A stretch of 6,570 nucleotides of DNA from Weeksellaceae bacterium (GTDB lineage Bacteria > Bacteroidota > Bacteroidia > Flavobacteriales > Weeksellaceae), in assembly GCA_028694715.1 (NCBI GenBank), contig JAQVKJ010000076.1:1-6570 (forward strand). Reading direction: 5' to 3'. A program made the position numbers and the translations under genes. Below, one piece after another: positions 6,180 to 6,570 of the stretch (positions within the stretch are counted from its first letter, which is position 1; every line of letters starts with the position of its first letter). The notes beneath the pieces were generated by a model. The model saw only the letters and a program-made list of their open reading frames with translations, made no database searches and had not been told where the DNA came from.

Positions 6180-6570
6180 TCAGCCATTCAGAAATTCTAT
6201 AACAAAATCATGGAAAGCATTGGGGTTTTCGGCATGCACCCAGTGACCGGCATTGGGTGCGGTTTTGATTTCTGCTTTTGGGAAGTGTTTGTAAATCAAA
6301 TCAAAATCTTCAGGAAGTATGTAATCCGATTTTTCTCCTTTCAGAAAAAGCGTGGGTTTGTCAAATGTTCCGATGCTCATTTCGTGTTCAATCATTTCGT
6401 TGTACCATTGATTCAATACTTTGAGATTGAATCGGAAAGCGTATTTTCCACTGTTGGTGGAATGTACATTTTTCAACAAAAACTGACGAACAGAATATTC
6501 GGGAATGTATAGTTTCAATACCTCTTCCACTTCAGCTCGTTTGTTGATTTGGTCAAAATCCACTGAATTC
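6180..6570 (-). CDS. Alpha/beta hydrolase, YbfF-like esterase family (C-terminal part, 5' end outside window)
   Basis: The frame is open to the right edge with no stop; codons upstream of a GTG at 6563 (Asn-Ser) continue it, so the GTG is probably internal and not the start. About 129 residues are visible of a family length near 255. The visible part carries the late catalytic acid (Asp in GEKSDYI, bases 6324-6326) and catalytic histidine (AGHWVHAENP), with the helical cap region (EVEEVLKLYIP, VRQFLLKNV, FRFNLKVL) before them. These patterns resemble YbfF-type esterases and related proteins; the nucleophile Ser motif would lie outside the window. The substrate cannot be inferred. It is followed after 47 bases by the doxX-like gene on the same strand. 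Confidence 0.85.
   Translation of the reverse strand, partial: NSVDFDQINKRAEVEEVLKLYIPEYSVRQFLLKNVHSTNSGKYAFRFNLKVLNQWYNEMIEHEMSIGTFDKPTLFLKGEKSDYILPEDFDLIYKHFPKAEIKTAPNAGHWVHAENPNAFHDFVIEFLNG

Noticed and set aside
6561..6563. GTG as the start of the hydrolase gene
   Set aside because: The frame stays open to the edge and the visible protein is only the C-terminal half of the fold, so the true start is outside.
1..6570. CRISPR array, insertion sequence, tRNA or rRNA
   Set aside because: No spaced repeats, transposase-like frame, terminal inverted repeats, or cloverleaf/rRNA signature seen on either strand.

Overview
The window looks like a chromosomal segment of a Bacteroidota bacterium, most likely a member of the Flavobacteriia. 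The evidence is a secreted protein with a type IX secretion (T9SS) C-terminal sorting domain, a Bacteroidota-type -7 promoter box (TAnnTTTG), start codons without clear Shine-Dalgarno sequences, A/T-leaning codon use, and a metY-metX-thrA gene order typical of the group. I cannot assign a genus from the sequence alone.

Bases 1-4179 (+ strand) hold a tight methionine/threonine-branch operon. It contains the C-terminal part of O-acetylhomoserine sulfhydrylase (metY, cut by the left edge), then homoserine O-acetyltransferase (metX, overlapping metY), then bifunctional aspartokinase/homoserine dehydrogenase (thrA). Gene order is the reverse of pathway order. ThrA phosphorylates aspartate and reduces aspartate semialdehyde to homoserine, MetX acetylates homoserine, and MetY converts O-acetylhomoserine plus sulfide to homocysteine. 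The intermediate enzyme, aspartate-semialdehyde dehydrogenase (asd), is not in the window. Any leader control such as a SAM riboswitch would lie left of the window.

Bases 4180-4285 are intergenic and carry a good Bacteroidota -7 box. It drives a separate + strand gene (4286-5635) for a 449-residue T9SS-exported protein with a carbohydrate-binding-like N-terminal domain, a DUF5689/OB-fold-like middle and a sorting domain. A perfect 14-bp hairpin terminator (5657-5688) follows and separates it from two convergent - strand genes: a small DoxX-family membrane protein (5698-6132) and the C-terminal part of an alpha/beta hydrolase (6180 to the right edge).

I see no mobile element, CRISPR array, RNA gene or obviously undescribed system. 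The points most worth checking are in ThrA. Several aspartokinase signature residues are changed, and the second ACT domain lacks the glutamine associated with threonine feedback. Lesser points are the metY/metX overlap and an inverted repeat framing the putative doxX promoter.
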